A stretch of DNA of 49,102 bases from a virus: positions 1-49,102 of the IMG/VR virus record IMGVR_UViG_3300025769_000197; one strand, written 5' to 3'. This document shows, piece after piece, positions 1-8,713 of the stretch (the first letter of the stretch is position 1; each line of letters opens with the position of its first letter). The notes beneath the pieces are model-generated. The model was not told the DNA's origin and ran no database searches. It worked only from the letters and a program-made list of their open reading frames with translations. The translations under genes and the position numbers were made by a program.

Positions 1-3000
1 TATCAGCAAATAGTATTTTAGCAATAGCAGTATTACCTGATGAATTACTATCTTGTATAGTTATGTTTGCACTTGTGTCTGCAACGTGTAGTGTTGTACT
101 TGGCGAAGTTGTGCCAATACCCAATCTTCCACTACTATTAAACCTCGCATATTCAGTTGTGGCTGAACCATTATATCCAGTAAATAAAATAGTACCATTA
201 CTTGTGTTATTTCTTGAGCTAATTGTAGTAACACCAGCAGATTGTTTTATTTCACTTACTTGGTTAGTACCGTCTGTGTCTTGTAGAAATAATGATGCTA
301 TAGAATCTCTTATTCTTATGTCACCCTGAACAGTCAACTTAGAAGAACTTGGTGAACTTGTGCCTATTCCAACTGAGCCATCGCCTTTTATCATCATGTC
401 TGTGCGATTGTCTGTTACGTTATGAAATCCTAAACCAACTGCACTTTGCAGTCCTATTCTAAATGTATCATGGTTAGTTCTTTCTAATCTTATTTGGTCT
501 GCACTTGTACCTGATATGTGTAAAGCTGCACTTGGCGAAGTTGTCCCCAGTCCCAAAGACTCAGCACTAGCATCCCAAAATAAACCTTGAGTTGAGCCTG
601 TGTCATCATAGAAGGATATGTCTCCATTTCCTGATACTTTAAATCTATTTAAGTCATTTGATGTTACTTGTAAAATATTGCTATTAGCATTTGTACTAGC
701 AGTATTAAGTAATAATCCAGTTGATGTTGATGTGCTTTCATTATCTATAGAAACTAAAGTACCTGCTCTTGAACCATTTATAAGATGAGTTGGTGAAGTC
801 GCACCACCATTAATAATTAACCCATCACCCTTAACTGTTCCTGTTACGTTTATGCCTGTATCATCAATACGAACACGTTGTGAGGGTGCTGTTGCTACAT
901 TAGCACTTGTATTAAGTGTCATATATGGCTTAAAGTTAGAGCCATCTCTTACAACATTTACAGAACCACCTGCTCCTGAAGTATTTGCAACTTCGAATGT
1001 AATACCTACACCATCTGTTGTACTACCTGCTGAGTTTGTTAATTTTAATAATGAATTTGTAGTTGAGCCTGTATCTTTACGAGCTTCTAATCCATCTGTT
1101 ACTGCTGTTCCTGTTACGTCTATGCCTGTGTTTGTGACTTCAAGACGTTTTGTGCCATTGTAATATGATGAAAAACCTGCATCTTCAGTAACAATAATCA
1201 TGTTCTGACTATCAGGTGCTTCAATTCTAACTTTATTGCTTCTAATTTTTAAGTCACCAGTTCCACCATCTGTAATAAAACTATTAGAACCATCATGGTA
1301 AATAAGCAAATCTGAGCCTGTACCGAATATGGCTTTATCATTATCGCCAAAAGCAATATCAGTACCGCCTGTTGTGTTTCCGTTTGCTAATATTTCAGAA
1401 AGCGTATCAACTGTACCAACTTGACTATCTACATAAGCCTTTACAGACTGTTGAGTCGGTAAAAGCGTTGCAGAGTTTGAAACCATATCGTCTTCATCTG
1501 CAAAGCCTGTTATAGTAATTGTACCGTCTGAGAGGCTTCCGAAGTTTGCAGTACCTGAAAGGTGTAGGTCTTTGAATTTATTACCTGTATTACCTAAATC
1601 AATAGCACCGCTTCTTCCACCATTTGTTGTAGTATTCCAAGGCGTTATTTCATCAGTATCACCTATAAATCTAATACCAGTATCACCGCTTCCTATGTAT
1701 AATCTAGTTGCTGTAGTACCAATACTTCCAACTGTTACATTATCCTTTTGGAAATTAAGAATAGTGCCATCTGATGTTTTTCTGTTAAAGTTTCCACAAA
1801 CATTCCCGCTAACAGTACTTGTAATTATTCCATTGTTTCTTAATTCTGCACCTATTACTGTTCCATCTGATGCAGTCTTTCCGACCATGAAATTACCACT
1901 ACTATCTATTCTAGCTCTTTCAAGATTATTAGTACCAAAAGCTATATAGCTATTTTCATAATTCCATATTTGAGTTTGCCCACCTGTATAATGTTTTATT
2001 TGTAAACCATCTGTAATTCCAACACCAGTTGTGTCATTAGTTATTTGAAGTGTAGTAGTTCCGCTACTATTTATAACTGTTGTTCTTGCTGGCGAAGTTG
2101 TGCCAATTCCAACTCTATTATTTGTAGAATCTACATAAAGTGTACTAGTATCTACTGTTAAATCACCAGAAATAGTAAGACTTGTTAAAGTTCCAAGACT
2201 TGTAATATTTGTTTGAGCTGCAGTAAGTACAGAGCCTGTAAGGTCTCCTGTCACATTCCCTGTAACGTTGCCTGTTACATTTCCTGTGACATTGCCAGTG
2301 ACATCTCCTGTAACATCTCCTGTAAGATTACCTGTGACATTACCTGTAACGTTACCTGTTAAAGCTGCTTCAACTGTACCAGCTATTAAAGTTTCTGAAC
2401 CCAGTGTCCATTTATCAGTAGACTCATCCCAGATAAAAGTTTTGTTAGTAGCTGTTCCTCTTTCAATTTCTATACCTGAATTTTGTGAAGGTGTTCCAGT
2501 TTCATCTGAATTTAAAACAATGATGTTGTCACCGATATTTACTTCGTTACTGTTAACACTTGTAGTAGTTCCAGAGACTGTTAAGTTACCACTAATAACA
2601 ACATTACCAGAAGCATCTATAGTTGTAAATGTACCAGCAGCTGCAGTTGTAGCACCTATTACAGTACCATCTATATTACCACCGTTAATGTCTGCTGTTG
2701 TAAGTGTAGCTGAATCAGCTGCAAGTGTATCAATATTTGCAGTACCATTTATGTAAAGGTTTTTAAACTGTAAAGAGTTAGAGCCTAAGTCTATGTCGTT
2801 ATCTGTAACAGGAAGTATAGCTCCATCAGCTATATAGAGTTGTTGTGTTGAAGTTCCGGATACATCTATGTAAAATTCTATGTGGTCGTTAGTTGTATCT
2901 ACTAAAATTTTGTTAAGCGGTGTAGCTAATCCTGCATCACCAAGTACACTAATAACTGGTCCTTCGCCTACTGTTCCATCATGTTTATGTCCAGTAGCGT

Positions 3001-3100
3001 TATCAAAAGCAGAAACTAATTGATTATATTCGTCATTAAATAATGCAGCGGTTATTAAATCGCCATCTGAGAATGTACTTTGTCTGGTATAACTTGCCAT
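1..3100 (-). CDS. Giant tail fibre, N-terminal two thirds (gene crosses the window edge)
   Basis: The frame starts at ATG 3100, after a GGAG-type ribosome site, and I read it open to position 1. It encodes about 1,033 residues. After a short N-terminal domain it becomes low-complexity beta-rich fibre sequence with repeated phrases of the form GIGTTSP (near 2100, 550, 370 and 110), which is typical of long phage tail fibres and of proteins ending in an S74 chaperone. The last partial codon at position 1 completes in frame with base 49102, and the protein continues in the feature at 47298-49102. Total length is about 1,634 aa. It lies directly after the tail-protein genes in the late operon and is probably the receptor-binding fibre. 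Receptor and trimer structure are not visible from sequence. Confidence 0.88.
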   Translation of the reverse strand, partial: MASYTRQSTFSDGDLITAALFNDEYNQLVSAFDNATGHKHDGTVGEGPVISVLGDAGLATPLNKILVDTTNDHIEFYIDVSGTSTQQLYIADGAILPVTDNDIDLGSNSLQFKNLYINGTANIDTLAADSATLTTADINGGNIDGTVIGATTAAAGTFTTIDASGNVVISGNLTVSGTTTSVNSNEVNIGDNIIVLNSDETGTPSQNSGIEIERGTATNKTFIWDESTDKWTLGSETLIAGTVEAALTGNVTGNVTGNLTGDVTGDVTGNVTGNVTGNVTGNVTGDLTGSVLTAAQTNITSLGTLTSLTISGDLTVDTSTLYVDSTNNRVGIGTTSPARTTVINSSGTTTLQITNDTTGVGITDGLQIKHYTGGQTQIWNYENSYIAFGTNNLERARIDSSGNFMVGKTASDGTVIGAELRNNGIITSTVSGNVCGNFNRKTSDGTILNFQKDNVTVGSIGTTATRLYIGSGDTGIRFIGDTDEITPWNTTTNGGRSGAIDLGNTGNKFKDLHLSGTANFGSLSDGTITITGFADEDDMVSNSATLLPTQQSVKAYVDSQVGTVDTLSEILANGNTTGGTDIAFGDNDKAIFGTGSDLLIYHDGSNSFITDGGTGDLKIRSNKVRIEAPDSQNMIIVTEDAGFSSYYNGTKRLEVTNTGIDVTGTAVTDGLEARKDTGSTTNSLLKLTNSAGSTTDGVGITFEVANTSGAGGSVNVVRDGSNFKPYMTLNTSANVATAPSQRVRIDDTGINVTGTVKGDGLIINGGATSPTHLINGSRAGTLVSIDNESTSTSTGLLLNTASTNANSNILQVTSNDLNRFKVSGNGDISFYDDTGSTQGLFWDASAESLGLGTTSPSAALHISGTSADQIRLERTNHDTFRIGLQSAVGLGFHNVTDNRTDMMIKGDGSVGIGTSSPSSSKLTVQGDIRIRDSIASLFLQDTDGTNQVSEIKQSAGVTTISSRNNTSNGTILFTGYNGSATTEYARFNSSGRLGIGTTSPSTTLHVADTSANITIQDSNSSGNTAIAKILFAD
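2231..2362 (-). repeat. Eleven 12-bp repeats encoding [VL]TG[ND]
   Basis: Within the tail fibre, eleven consecutive 12-nt units encode the tetrapeptide V/L-T-G-N/D (the last unit ends in S). Third codon positions vary between units, so selection appears to act on the peptide rather than only on the DNA. Such runs can change length by slippage or recombination and probably form a regular beta-structured shaft segment. Confidence 0.85.
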
Positions 3101-3103
3101 CTA

Positions 3104-4708
3104 TTATCTCCTTCCTGATGGTATAAAATCTATATAAAAACCATTTACAATATATGGTGTCTTTTTATCGTTTGTTGAAATTCTAAAAGAGTTACTATGT
3201 CCACTACCTTGAAGTGCTACCCTAACTAAAGGTTGTTCTCCAGCTCCAAAGACTGAAGAACCAAATGTAGCTGAACCAAACAATGAAGGTGCATCTACAG
3301 TTAAGTTATAATCTGGTGGTTGTGGAATACTCGTACTATCGTAATCATATCTAACTCTTAATGTTGGAGTTATATCTCCTTCTGGAGCTATTGACATTTT
3401 AACATAGTGTAAAGTTTTTAGAGTTCCTAAATCTCCATAGTCATAGTCTGGAGTTTGATAGATAGCATTTATATTAGAGCCATCAAAAGAATCTCCACTA
3501 TCATGAGTATAAACATAGCCGTTTGTATCACCATGATAATAAACTTCAATACCTTCGTTATCAAAGTTTGAATTTATTGAAGTTACTTCTAAACCTAATG
3601 TTTCTGACCATTCAAAACCATTTGGTCTTAATGTTCCTATAATACCTTTTTGTCCTATATTAGGCTGTCCATTATTTGTATAAAATAATCTGTATTGTGA
3701 CTTTTCTCTAATAACTAAACTATTAATTGTATAGTCATCAATTGTCCTAGCTAAACTAACTATCAAAGGCTGTATAGCTTTTGATACAGTTCCTAACTCT
3801 ACGTCACCAATCCTAGCTGTACCAGCAACTGTTCTGATACCATCCGGTGCTAAGAATACTAAGTCACCGCCAATCTCTTGAATACTATAACCACTTAAGC
3901 ATCCTACGTTTTCTGTGATAGGGTCTATACGTATATTAGAACTATCATTTATATTTACAAGTTTATGAATACTATTTTCTGCAAAAACTATTAAGTCTTC
4001 CCTAAATCCTCTAACACCTACAACTTGGTCTGATATAGTTACTGAACCAGCTCCACTTCCTGTAAAGTTATCAGGGTCATTATAAACACTATAATATATA
4101 GTACTTAAATTATTTTGAACTCCTGCAGCTATTAAATGATGGTCGTGTATAGCTACATACTTTACACTATTTGTTCCGTCTACTGCAATTTCTTTAGTAT
4201 AAAAAGTTCTAGTATTTAAATTACCAGTACCTTCCATACGGAAACTCCAAAGCTGATTAGCTCCATCTGCAATAATTATTTCACCATAATCAAAAGTAGC
4301 ACCTTCAAATAATACAAAAGAACACTGCCCTTGATTTGTTCTAGCTGTAGCAGTTTTACCTGTAAAGGTTGTGTAATCGTCTCCGTTTGTTGCGGATAGT
4401 TTATTTATCAGTAACCATGTAGCTCCATCGTTACTAAAATAAATATTAGTTCCTGCACAAGCTATTACACCATCTGCATACGGAAAAGTTCCTAAGATAG
4501 CTGTAATTCCACCTGTAGGTTGCGTAGCTGTTACTTCGCCAACTTTATACTTTGTATAACCATTAATACGTCTGTAGCCACCTTCTGTAGCTACTTCAAA
4601 GTTTTGTAATGTTTTTGCAACTCCGGGAGTTTTAAGTAAATCAATAGAGTTTACTGATTTTACTAAGCCTCCGCTACATGCAACGGTGTAAGGTTGTGAA
4701 CTTGCCAT
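3104..4708 (-). CDS. Tail/virion structural protein, possibly tail-hub or DNA-stabilisation-like
   Basis: This 534-aa protein lies between the fibre gene and a putative adaptor gene, at the usual place for tail-hub or needle components of podoviruses. The sequence is beta-rich with recurring segments such as GGITAILGTF, DLIVFAENSIH and GGDLVFLAPDG, suggesting repeated blades (propeller-like). There is no signal peptide and no catalytic motif. It starts 4 bases after the upstream gene ends and stops just before the fibre ribosome site. P22 gp10-like stabilisation proteins occupy a similar position and have similar length; that assignment is an inference from context. Confidence 0.6.
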   Translation of the reverse strand: MASSQPYTVACSGGLVKSVNSIDLLKTPGVAKTLQNFEVATEGGYRRINGYTKYKVGEVTATQPTGGITAILGTFPYADGVIACAGTNIYFSNDGATWLLINKLSATNGDDYTTFTGKTATARTNQGQCSFVLFEGATFDYGEIIIADGANQLWSFRMEGTGNLNTRTFYTKEIAVDGTNSVKYVAIHDHHLIAAGVQNNLSTIYYSVYNDPDNFTGSGAGSVTISDQVVGVRGFREDLIVFAENSIHKLVNINDSSNIRIDPITENVGCLSGYSIQEIGGDLVFLAPDGIRTVAGTARIGDVELGTVSKAIQPLIVSLARTIDDYTINSLVIREKSQYRLFYTNNGQPNIGQKGIIGTLRPNGFEWSETLGLEVTSINSNFDNEGIEVYYHGDTNGYVYTHDSGDSFDGSNINAIYQTPDYDYGDLGTLKTLHYVKMSIAPEGDITPTLRVRYDYDSTSIPQPPDYNLTVDAPSLFGSATFGSSVFGAGEQPLVRVALQGSGHSNSFRISTNDKKTPYIVNGFYIDFIPSGRR

Positions 4709-4711
4709 AAT

Positions 4712-5479
4712 TTAAAAGTAGGTTCTATCGTCTGTCATATATTTAGGAGCTGGATTCATGAGATTAGATTTCATGTGCTTCATCCCCTTTTTAAAGTCTT
4801 CTAAAGCAAAGGCTGCTTGTTGTGGACTTTCTTTAAACTGCCATACATAGTATCTAGCTTTAGCAGTTATAATGTTAGCATATTGGTCTGGTAATGCTAT
4901 TGTATCACCATGTGCTGAAAGCTCTACAGGCTTTGTAAAAGCATAAAAGTGAATGTTGTAAACTTTGTCAGGTATTGGACTTAATCCAAACTTCCTGTTG
5001 TCAGGAGATTTAATTACAAATCTAGGCTCTCCGTATGCCTGTGTGTTTGCATCATCTGCATTCTCACTGTCTCTGTAGTATCTTTTCCAGTCTGCATGTG
5101 TAATAAACTTCAAACCTTTAGAAACGTGAGGAGCTGTTTCACCACTTACATTAATTGTTGTGGCATAAAAGTCATCCCAGTCTACAGAAGCATAGTCTGT
5201 AGTTATACTAGAACTATCAGCTTTTAGTAAGTACCATCGTTGTCCTGCTACACTAGGAACTGTTACGTTACCATAGAAAGGGTCAGTAGCTCCACTGACT
5301 CCTGCTGAGAAAAAAGGTAGTTGTGGTTCTTCGTTAGCTATGTCAAACAAAGATTTATTAATTGAATCTTTTACAAACTTTTGAATACCTGTAGCACTTG
5401 CAAAAGTAGAAGTAGTAAGTGGAACCTCGTTAAGTTCTCTAAGTACTTCGTTTGTTATATCTAAATATGTTGTAGCCAT
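4712..5479 (-). CDS. Head-tail adaptor / tail accessory protein (P22 gp4-like or tail-tube-like)
   Basis: The 255-aa product begins with a helical segment (LDITNEVLRELNE) followed by a beta-rich part with tryptophans, and ends in a helical part (AKARYYVWQFKESPQQAAFAL). This layout resembles short-tailed phage adaptor or tubular proteins that dock under the portal. Its ATG overlaps the stop of the tiny upstream gene (TAATG), implying translational coupling. Position between capsid and fibre supports a connector role; the exact family is uncertain. Confidence 0.55.
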   Translation of the reverse strand: MATTYLDITNEVLRELNEVPLTTSTFASATGIQKFVKDSINKSLFDIANEEPQLPFFSAGVSGATDPFYGNVTVPSVAGQRWYLLKADSSSITTDYASVDWDDFYATTINVSGETAPHVSKGLKFITHADWKRYYRDSENADDANTQAYGEPRFVIKSPDNRKFGLSPIPDKVYNIHFYAFTKPVELSAHGDTIALPDQYANIITAKARYYVWQFKESPQQAAFALEDFKKGMKHMKSNLMNPAPKYMTDDRTYF

Positions 5480-5625
5480 TATTTTTTATGAACCTTTTGA
5501 ATTGGAAAGTTTGCTGTTAAACTAGCACCTTTATGTTTTACAAACTTACCTGAATGTTTCATTAACTTATAACCACCTTTAGCTTGTTTCATCCAGTGGT
5601 ATCCTTTAGGTGCTTTAACTTTCAC
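5479..5625 (-). CDS. Small basic protein, 48 aa
   Basis: The frame starts with GTG at 5625 (MKVKAPKGYHWMKQ...) and stops in a TAATG overlap with the next gene. It is rich in Lys, His and Gly, with no hydrophobic segment. The start overlaps the upstream stop by one base, so it is probably translated by re-initiation. It could be a minor virion or DNA-binding peptide; function unknown. Confidence 0.6.
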   Translation of the reverse strand: MKVKAPKGYHWMKQAKGGYKLMKHSGKFVKHKGASLTANFPIQKVHKK

Positions 5626-5783
5626 TATTTTTCGCCTTTTATTTTCATAGTGTTATAACCGGCTTTACCTTTACAGTCTGATTCCATATCATATACAGAA
5701 GCATAGCCGCCTTTGTTGTAAGCTTGTCTTACTTTCCCACCTTTCATGTAACCTTTTTTCTTTTTATCTTTTCCGTATTTCAT
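5625..5783 (-). CDS. Small basic Gly/Lys-rich protein, 52 aa
   Basis: The ATG at 5783 follows an AGAGGAAAAT ribosome site. The peptide begins MKYGKDKKKKGYMKGG and has two Gly-Gly-type repeats (KGGKV, KGGYA). It lies immediately after the capsid gene and its hairpin, and overlaps the next start by one base. Basic Gly/Lys-rich peptides near capsid genes are common in marine phages, but I cannot assign a function. Confidence 0.6.
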   Translation of the reverse strand: MKYGKDKKKKGYMKGGKVRQAYNKGGYASVYDMESDCKGKAGYNTMKIKGEK

Positions 5784-5804
5784 TTATTTTCCTCTATATA
5801 AAGA

Positions 5805-5826
5805 GGAGGAGTCCGAAGACTCCCCC
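5805..5826 (-). terminator. c(UUCG)g hairpin after the major capsid gene
   Basis: On the minus strand nine base pairs (5826-5818 with 5813-5805, one of them G-U) enclose a TTCG loop closed by C-G, one of the most stable RNA hairpins known. It begins 11 bases after the capsid stop. The following tract (TCTTTATAT) is only moderately U-rich. A partial terminator or an mRNA 3'-end stabiliser, giving more capsid mRNA than downstream mRNA, is the likely role. Confidence 0.65.
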
Positions 5827-5836
5827 AAAAATATCA

Positions 5837-6817
5837 TTAATCTACTGTGTAGAAAGCTGATACTAAAGATTCAGGTCTAAGAACTTTTGCTCCATAGACA
5901 TGTAAACCTCTTACAATATCACCAAATGAATCAGGGTCTCTGATTACTTCAGTTGATGTAATTGTTTGAGCTGTTGAAGTTGACGATATATGTCCAGCTA
6001 AACATTTACCAGTAGCAGTAGAAGTAGCTCCAATATTGTTTGATTTATACATATTGAATCCTCTTAACTTACCTGTTGAAACAAGTCCATTTCTAATTGA
6101 ACCTTGTCCAGCATTAAAGTCTACTGATAATAGTTTAGAACCAGATTGTGACAACTCTTCATAAAATGAAGGAGGTGCAACAAACCATCTACCTTCTTCA
6201 GGTATGTCTTGGTCATCTAGTTTTCTAGCCATTCTAGCCATAAGGTCTAAAGCATCAACACCGCCACCGTCTGAACCTAATAGGTCTACAGAAGCAGATG
6301 TTTCGCCTACACCGCCTGTACCAGCAGCAGCATCAGCACCAATAATATGGTCTGCGTTACCAAAGTCAGAACCTAAGTCCTGTGAGCATCCTGCAAACAT
6401 TGTAGCAAGGACACCTTCATCAAATGCATTTCTTAAAGAATAAGCAGCAGATGAACTAGCTACTTCTTTAAAGTTTACATGTGACATTTGACTTTCAATA
6501 TCATCTACGATGAATTTAAAAGCGTTAGCTGTATCTACAATAAGAGTTTTTTGAGTATCTGTTAAAGGTGTTTTAGTAACATCTGCTCCTCTTTCATATT
6601 GGTATACAGTGATTTTTGGTTCATTTATAATTTTAACAGTATCTCCGTATCCTGAGATTTCACCTGCGTAGTCTGTGTTTGTAATTGCTTCGACAACAGA
6701 GGCTTTCCTAAAAAAGTTTAAAACCTTCTTAGAATAAATTTCAGGTAGGAAATTGTTACTAGCAAAGTTAGAACCAGAACTTTGTGCAAAGTTTTCGTCT
6801 GATTGGTTATAAGCCAT
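5837..6817 (-). CDS. Major capsid protein
   Basis: The 326-aa protein has the look of an HK97-fold coat protein: an N-terminal arm (AYNQSDENFAQ), a long helix region (FLPEIYSKKVLNFFRKASV), the beta segment GDTVKIINEPKITVYQYERG, and a domain with 'DDIESQMSHVNFKEVASSSAA'-like helices. It follows the scaffold gene, with a strong AGGAGAAAAT ribosome site, and is followed by a very stable hairpin, as expected for the most highly expressed virion gene. The portal-scaffold-capsid gene order supports the call. Confidence 0.85.
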   Translation of the reverse strand: MAYNQSDENFAQSSGSNFASNNFLPEIYSKKVLNFFRKASVVEAITNTDYAGEISGYGDTVKIINEPKITVYQYERGADVTKTPLTDTQKTLIVDTANAFKFIVDDIESQMSHVNFKEVASSSAAYSLRNAFDEGVLATMFAGCSQDLGSDFGNADHIIGADAAAGTGGVGETSASVDLLGSDGGGVDALDLMARMARKLDDQDIPEEGRWFVAPPSFYEELSQSGSKLLSVDFNAGQGSIRNGLVSTGKLRGFNMYKSNNIGATSTATGKCLAGHISSTSTAQTITSTEVIRDPDSFGDIVRGLHVYGAKVLRPESLVSAFYTVD

Positions 6818-6845
6818 TTTATTTTCTCCTAATAAAATATATTAT

Positions 6846-7712
6846 TTAATTTTGAACTCTGCCTTCAAACATAGCTTGACTGATTTCACTTTCGTATTTA
6901 TCAAACTCATCCATGCTCATGGCAGAAATCTCCTTAGTAGTCCAAACTTTATCTTGCTTTGGTTCAACACTTGTAGTTTTAGTTGAGACCATATCAGCAG
7001 CAGATTGTTTGGATTTTTTAGAACTTGACTTCTTCGGTGCAACATCCAATCCAATATCTTTTTTAAATAAATCTAAAGCTCTTGAAGCTAGGTCAGCATC
7101 ATCAGCATTTTTATAAACCCAATCTTGAATTGAGTTTGGCTGAGACTTTGCCCAATCATGAAAATCATCACTGTTTTTAATATCTTCAAAATCAGGATGT
7201 TTTTCCATCAATCGCTTTTCAGCATCTTTTCTAATAAGCTCTTTTTCACGTTGTTGTAAAGCTTCTAATCTTTCTTCTAAAACTTTAGATTTCTCTGAAG
7301 CTTGAAGATGAGATACAGTTTCTACAACTTCGTAAACATCAGGATAATTATTTTTAAACTCTTCTAGTTCTTCTGGAGATTTAGGAGCTTTATACTCAGT
7401 TCTATTTTTAGTAGCTTCGTCTATTAACTCTTGTTCTCTAGATTTAAACTCATTAAGTTTAGAATCATAATGTTTTTTTAAGTCATCGTATCGTTTTTTG
7501 TAGTCTGGTTTTTTGTAAGGTTGGTCTTTAGGACTTTCCTCAACTGCTTCCTTTTCTACAGTTTGCTCTACGTTTGTATCTGTAGGTTCTTTAGGTTGTT
7601 CTTTAAAAAACATTCCTTGAGAACTTTCAAATTGCTTATCTTCTATATCTTTATGCCATGATTTATTTTGATTGTAAGGATTGGCATTTTCCTCTTGTAC
7701 TTTAGTAGTCAT
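6846..7712 (-). CDS. Scaffolding protein
   Basis: The 288-aa protein is almost entirely charged and helical. An acidic, Gln/Glu-rich N-terminus (residues 1-70) is followed by a long coiled coil (about 75-175, with repeats such as KSKVLEERLEALQQREKEL) and a Lys/Ser-rich linker (KKSSSKKSKQ) before a short C-terminal helical module. There is no enzyme motif. This composition and its place between the 227-aa structural gene and the capsid gene are typical of podovirus scaffolds that bind capsid through the C-terminus. Confidence 0.8.
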   Translation of the reverse strand: MTTKVQEENANPYNQNKSWHKDIEDKQFESSQGMFFKEQPKEPTDTNVEQTVEKEAVEESPKDQPYKKPDYKKRYDDLKKHYDSKLNEFKSREQELIDEATKNRTEYKAPKSPEELEEFKNNYPDVYEVVETVSHLQASEKSKVLEERLEALQQREKELIRKDAEKRLMEKHPDFEDIKNSDDFHDWAKSQPNSIQDWVYKNADDADLASRALDLFKKDIGLDVAPKKSSSKKSKQSAADMVSTKTTSVEPKQDKVWTTKEISAMSMDEFDKYESEISQAMFEGRVQN

Positions 7713-7728
7713 ATTCTTTTCTCCTACT

Positions 7729-7840
7729 CAGGGCTTCGTTTAAAAGGTAGCTGCGTATGTCGACTGTGCAGGGCTTTTATTTTTTAAAGGTAGCCTTTCG
7801 GTTATTAAAATGATAGGGTGCTTATGACATAAGGTAGCCC
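7729..7840 (-). repeat. Three diverged copies of a ~25-bp repeat in the scaffold leader
   Basis: The 139-base gap upstream of the scaffold gene holds three units, read on the plus strand as AGGG(T)GCTT, 8-12 bases, then AAGGTAGC. They lie at about 7729-7753, 7769-7795 and 7814-7840, 40-45 bases apart. On the minus strand each unit can pair GCT/AGC-type ends into a weak hairpin. They could be a regulator-binding array or RNA-processing sites ahead of the scaffold-capsid genes. Confidence 0.55.
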
Positions 7841-7851
7841 TACCTCCTATT

Positions 7852-8535
7852 TTAGCTTCTTACGTGTGGGACTCTAGGGTCTAACATATTTCGTGTTACT
7901 TCTTCCTGTATCAGATTATCTTCTTCCAACCCTAAAGCAGGAGAAGAACTATCTGAAGGTTTCATAATACGAGTTTCTGTTTGAACAATCTTTTCAGGTT
8001 GGTCATCCATTACAAGTCCACCGTATTGAGCTTGTTGTCTTTCATCCGCACTAGCTTCAGCATCTTTCATCATTGACATTAATTTGTCAGCTCCGATTTC
8101 TTCTACAGCTTTTGCAGTAAAGACAAATTCTCCGTCAGATAACCTAGCAGGTATACTGTCAGAGACTCCCGAACCCGGACCTTCAACAGGACCAGACCCA
8201 GCAAATTCTTGAGCAACGTCTACAACTTTATCAAATAGCATAGCTAGTTGCTCATCTTGTTCTAGTTTAGATGTAAGCATATCTTCTTCTTCTTCACTTA
8301 ATGCTTCACCTAATATAAATTCCATGTAATTATCTTCCATAACTTCGTCAGATTCCATAGGTTTTTCCATAACCATTACCATCTGTTTATCTATGGAGCC
8401 ACCTTCTTCATAACCCATTCTAGCTACTACTTCAGGTGCTTCTTTTTTTAGAGCTTCTAATCCTTTATTAGGAAGTTTTACTTCAGCTCCATCTTTGTAT
8501 TTAATTCTTACTTTGTTATCATCTTCTAATAACAT
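7852..8535 (-). CDS. Virion-associated protein with a 'SDSIPARLSDGEFVFTA' motif
   Basis: The 227-aa, very acidic, Met-rich protein carries the segment SDSIPARLSDGEFVFTAKAV at about residues 124-143, which I recall as a recurrent motif in phage structural proteins encoded near the portal or internal-core genes. The N-terminal half is a charged helical region (EALSEEEEDMLTSKLEQDEQ). It lies between portal and scaffold, immediately downstream of a small membrane protein gene. A structural or head-assembly role is inferred; the molecular function is unknown. Confidence 0.6.
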   Translation of the reverse strand: MLLEDDNKVRIKYKDGAEVKLPNKGLEALKKEAPEVVARMGYEEGGSIDKQMVMVMEKPMESDEVMEDNYMEFILGEALSEEEEDMLTSKLEQDEQLAMLFDKVVDVAQEFAGSGPVEGPGSGVSDSIPARLSDGEFVFTAKAVEEIGADKLMSMMKDAEASADERQQAQYGGLVMDDQPEKIVQTETRIMKPSDSSSPALGLEEDNLIQEEVTRNMLDPRVPHVRS

Positions 8536-8712
8536 TTATTTCTCCTTTGCTTTTCCAATATTTAAAGCAAACCAATCGATAATTTTGTAAGCTTTACCAA
8601 CTAACTTATCGTCAGCAGGAGTAGGTGTTAATGAAGCAATTAATGAACAGATTGAAACTATCCATGGAACTACTCCAACTATTTTTAATATTGTATCTAA
8701 TAAACTTAACAT
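8536..8712 (-). CDS. Small single-TM protein, holin-like candidate, 58 aa
   Basis: The ATG at 8712 follows AGGAGAAATA. The peptide opens with a hydrophobic segment (about residues 3-28, ILKIVGVVPWIVSICSLIAS), then TPTPADDKLVGKAY and a C-terminal helix (DWFALNIGKAKEK). Similar small proteins with an 'ALN-G-KAK' end occur next to phage structural genes. The single membrane span and charged tail fit a holin or another small inner-membrane protein. The stop lies directly against the next start. Confidence 0.6.
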   Translation of the reverse strand: MLSLLDTILKIVGVVPWIVSICSLIASLTPTPADDKLVGKAYKIIDWFALNIGKAKEK

Positions 8713-8713
8713 A

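Noticed and set aside
2231-2362. Possible CRISPR-like repeat
   Set aside because: Units are 12 bases, contiguous and in frame, with no spacers.
63-2756. Several plus-strand frames of 88-162 aa rich in Val, Pro and Leu
   Set aside because: They lie opposite the continuous fibre frame and mirror its repetitive codons; none has a good ribosome site.
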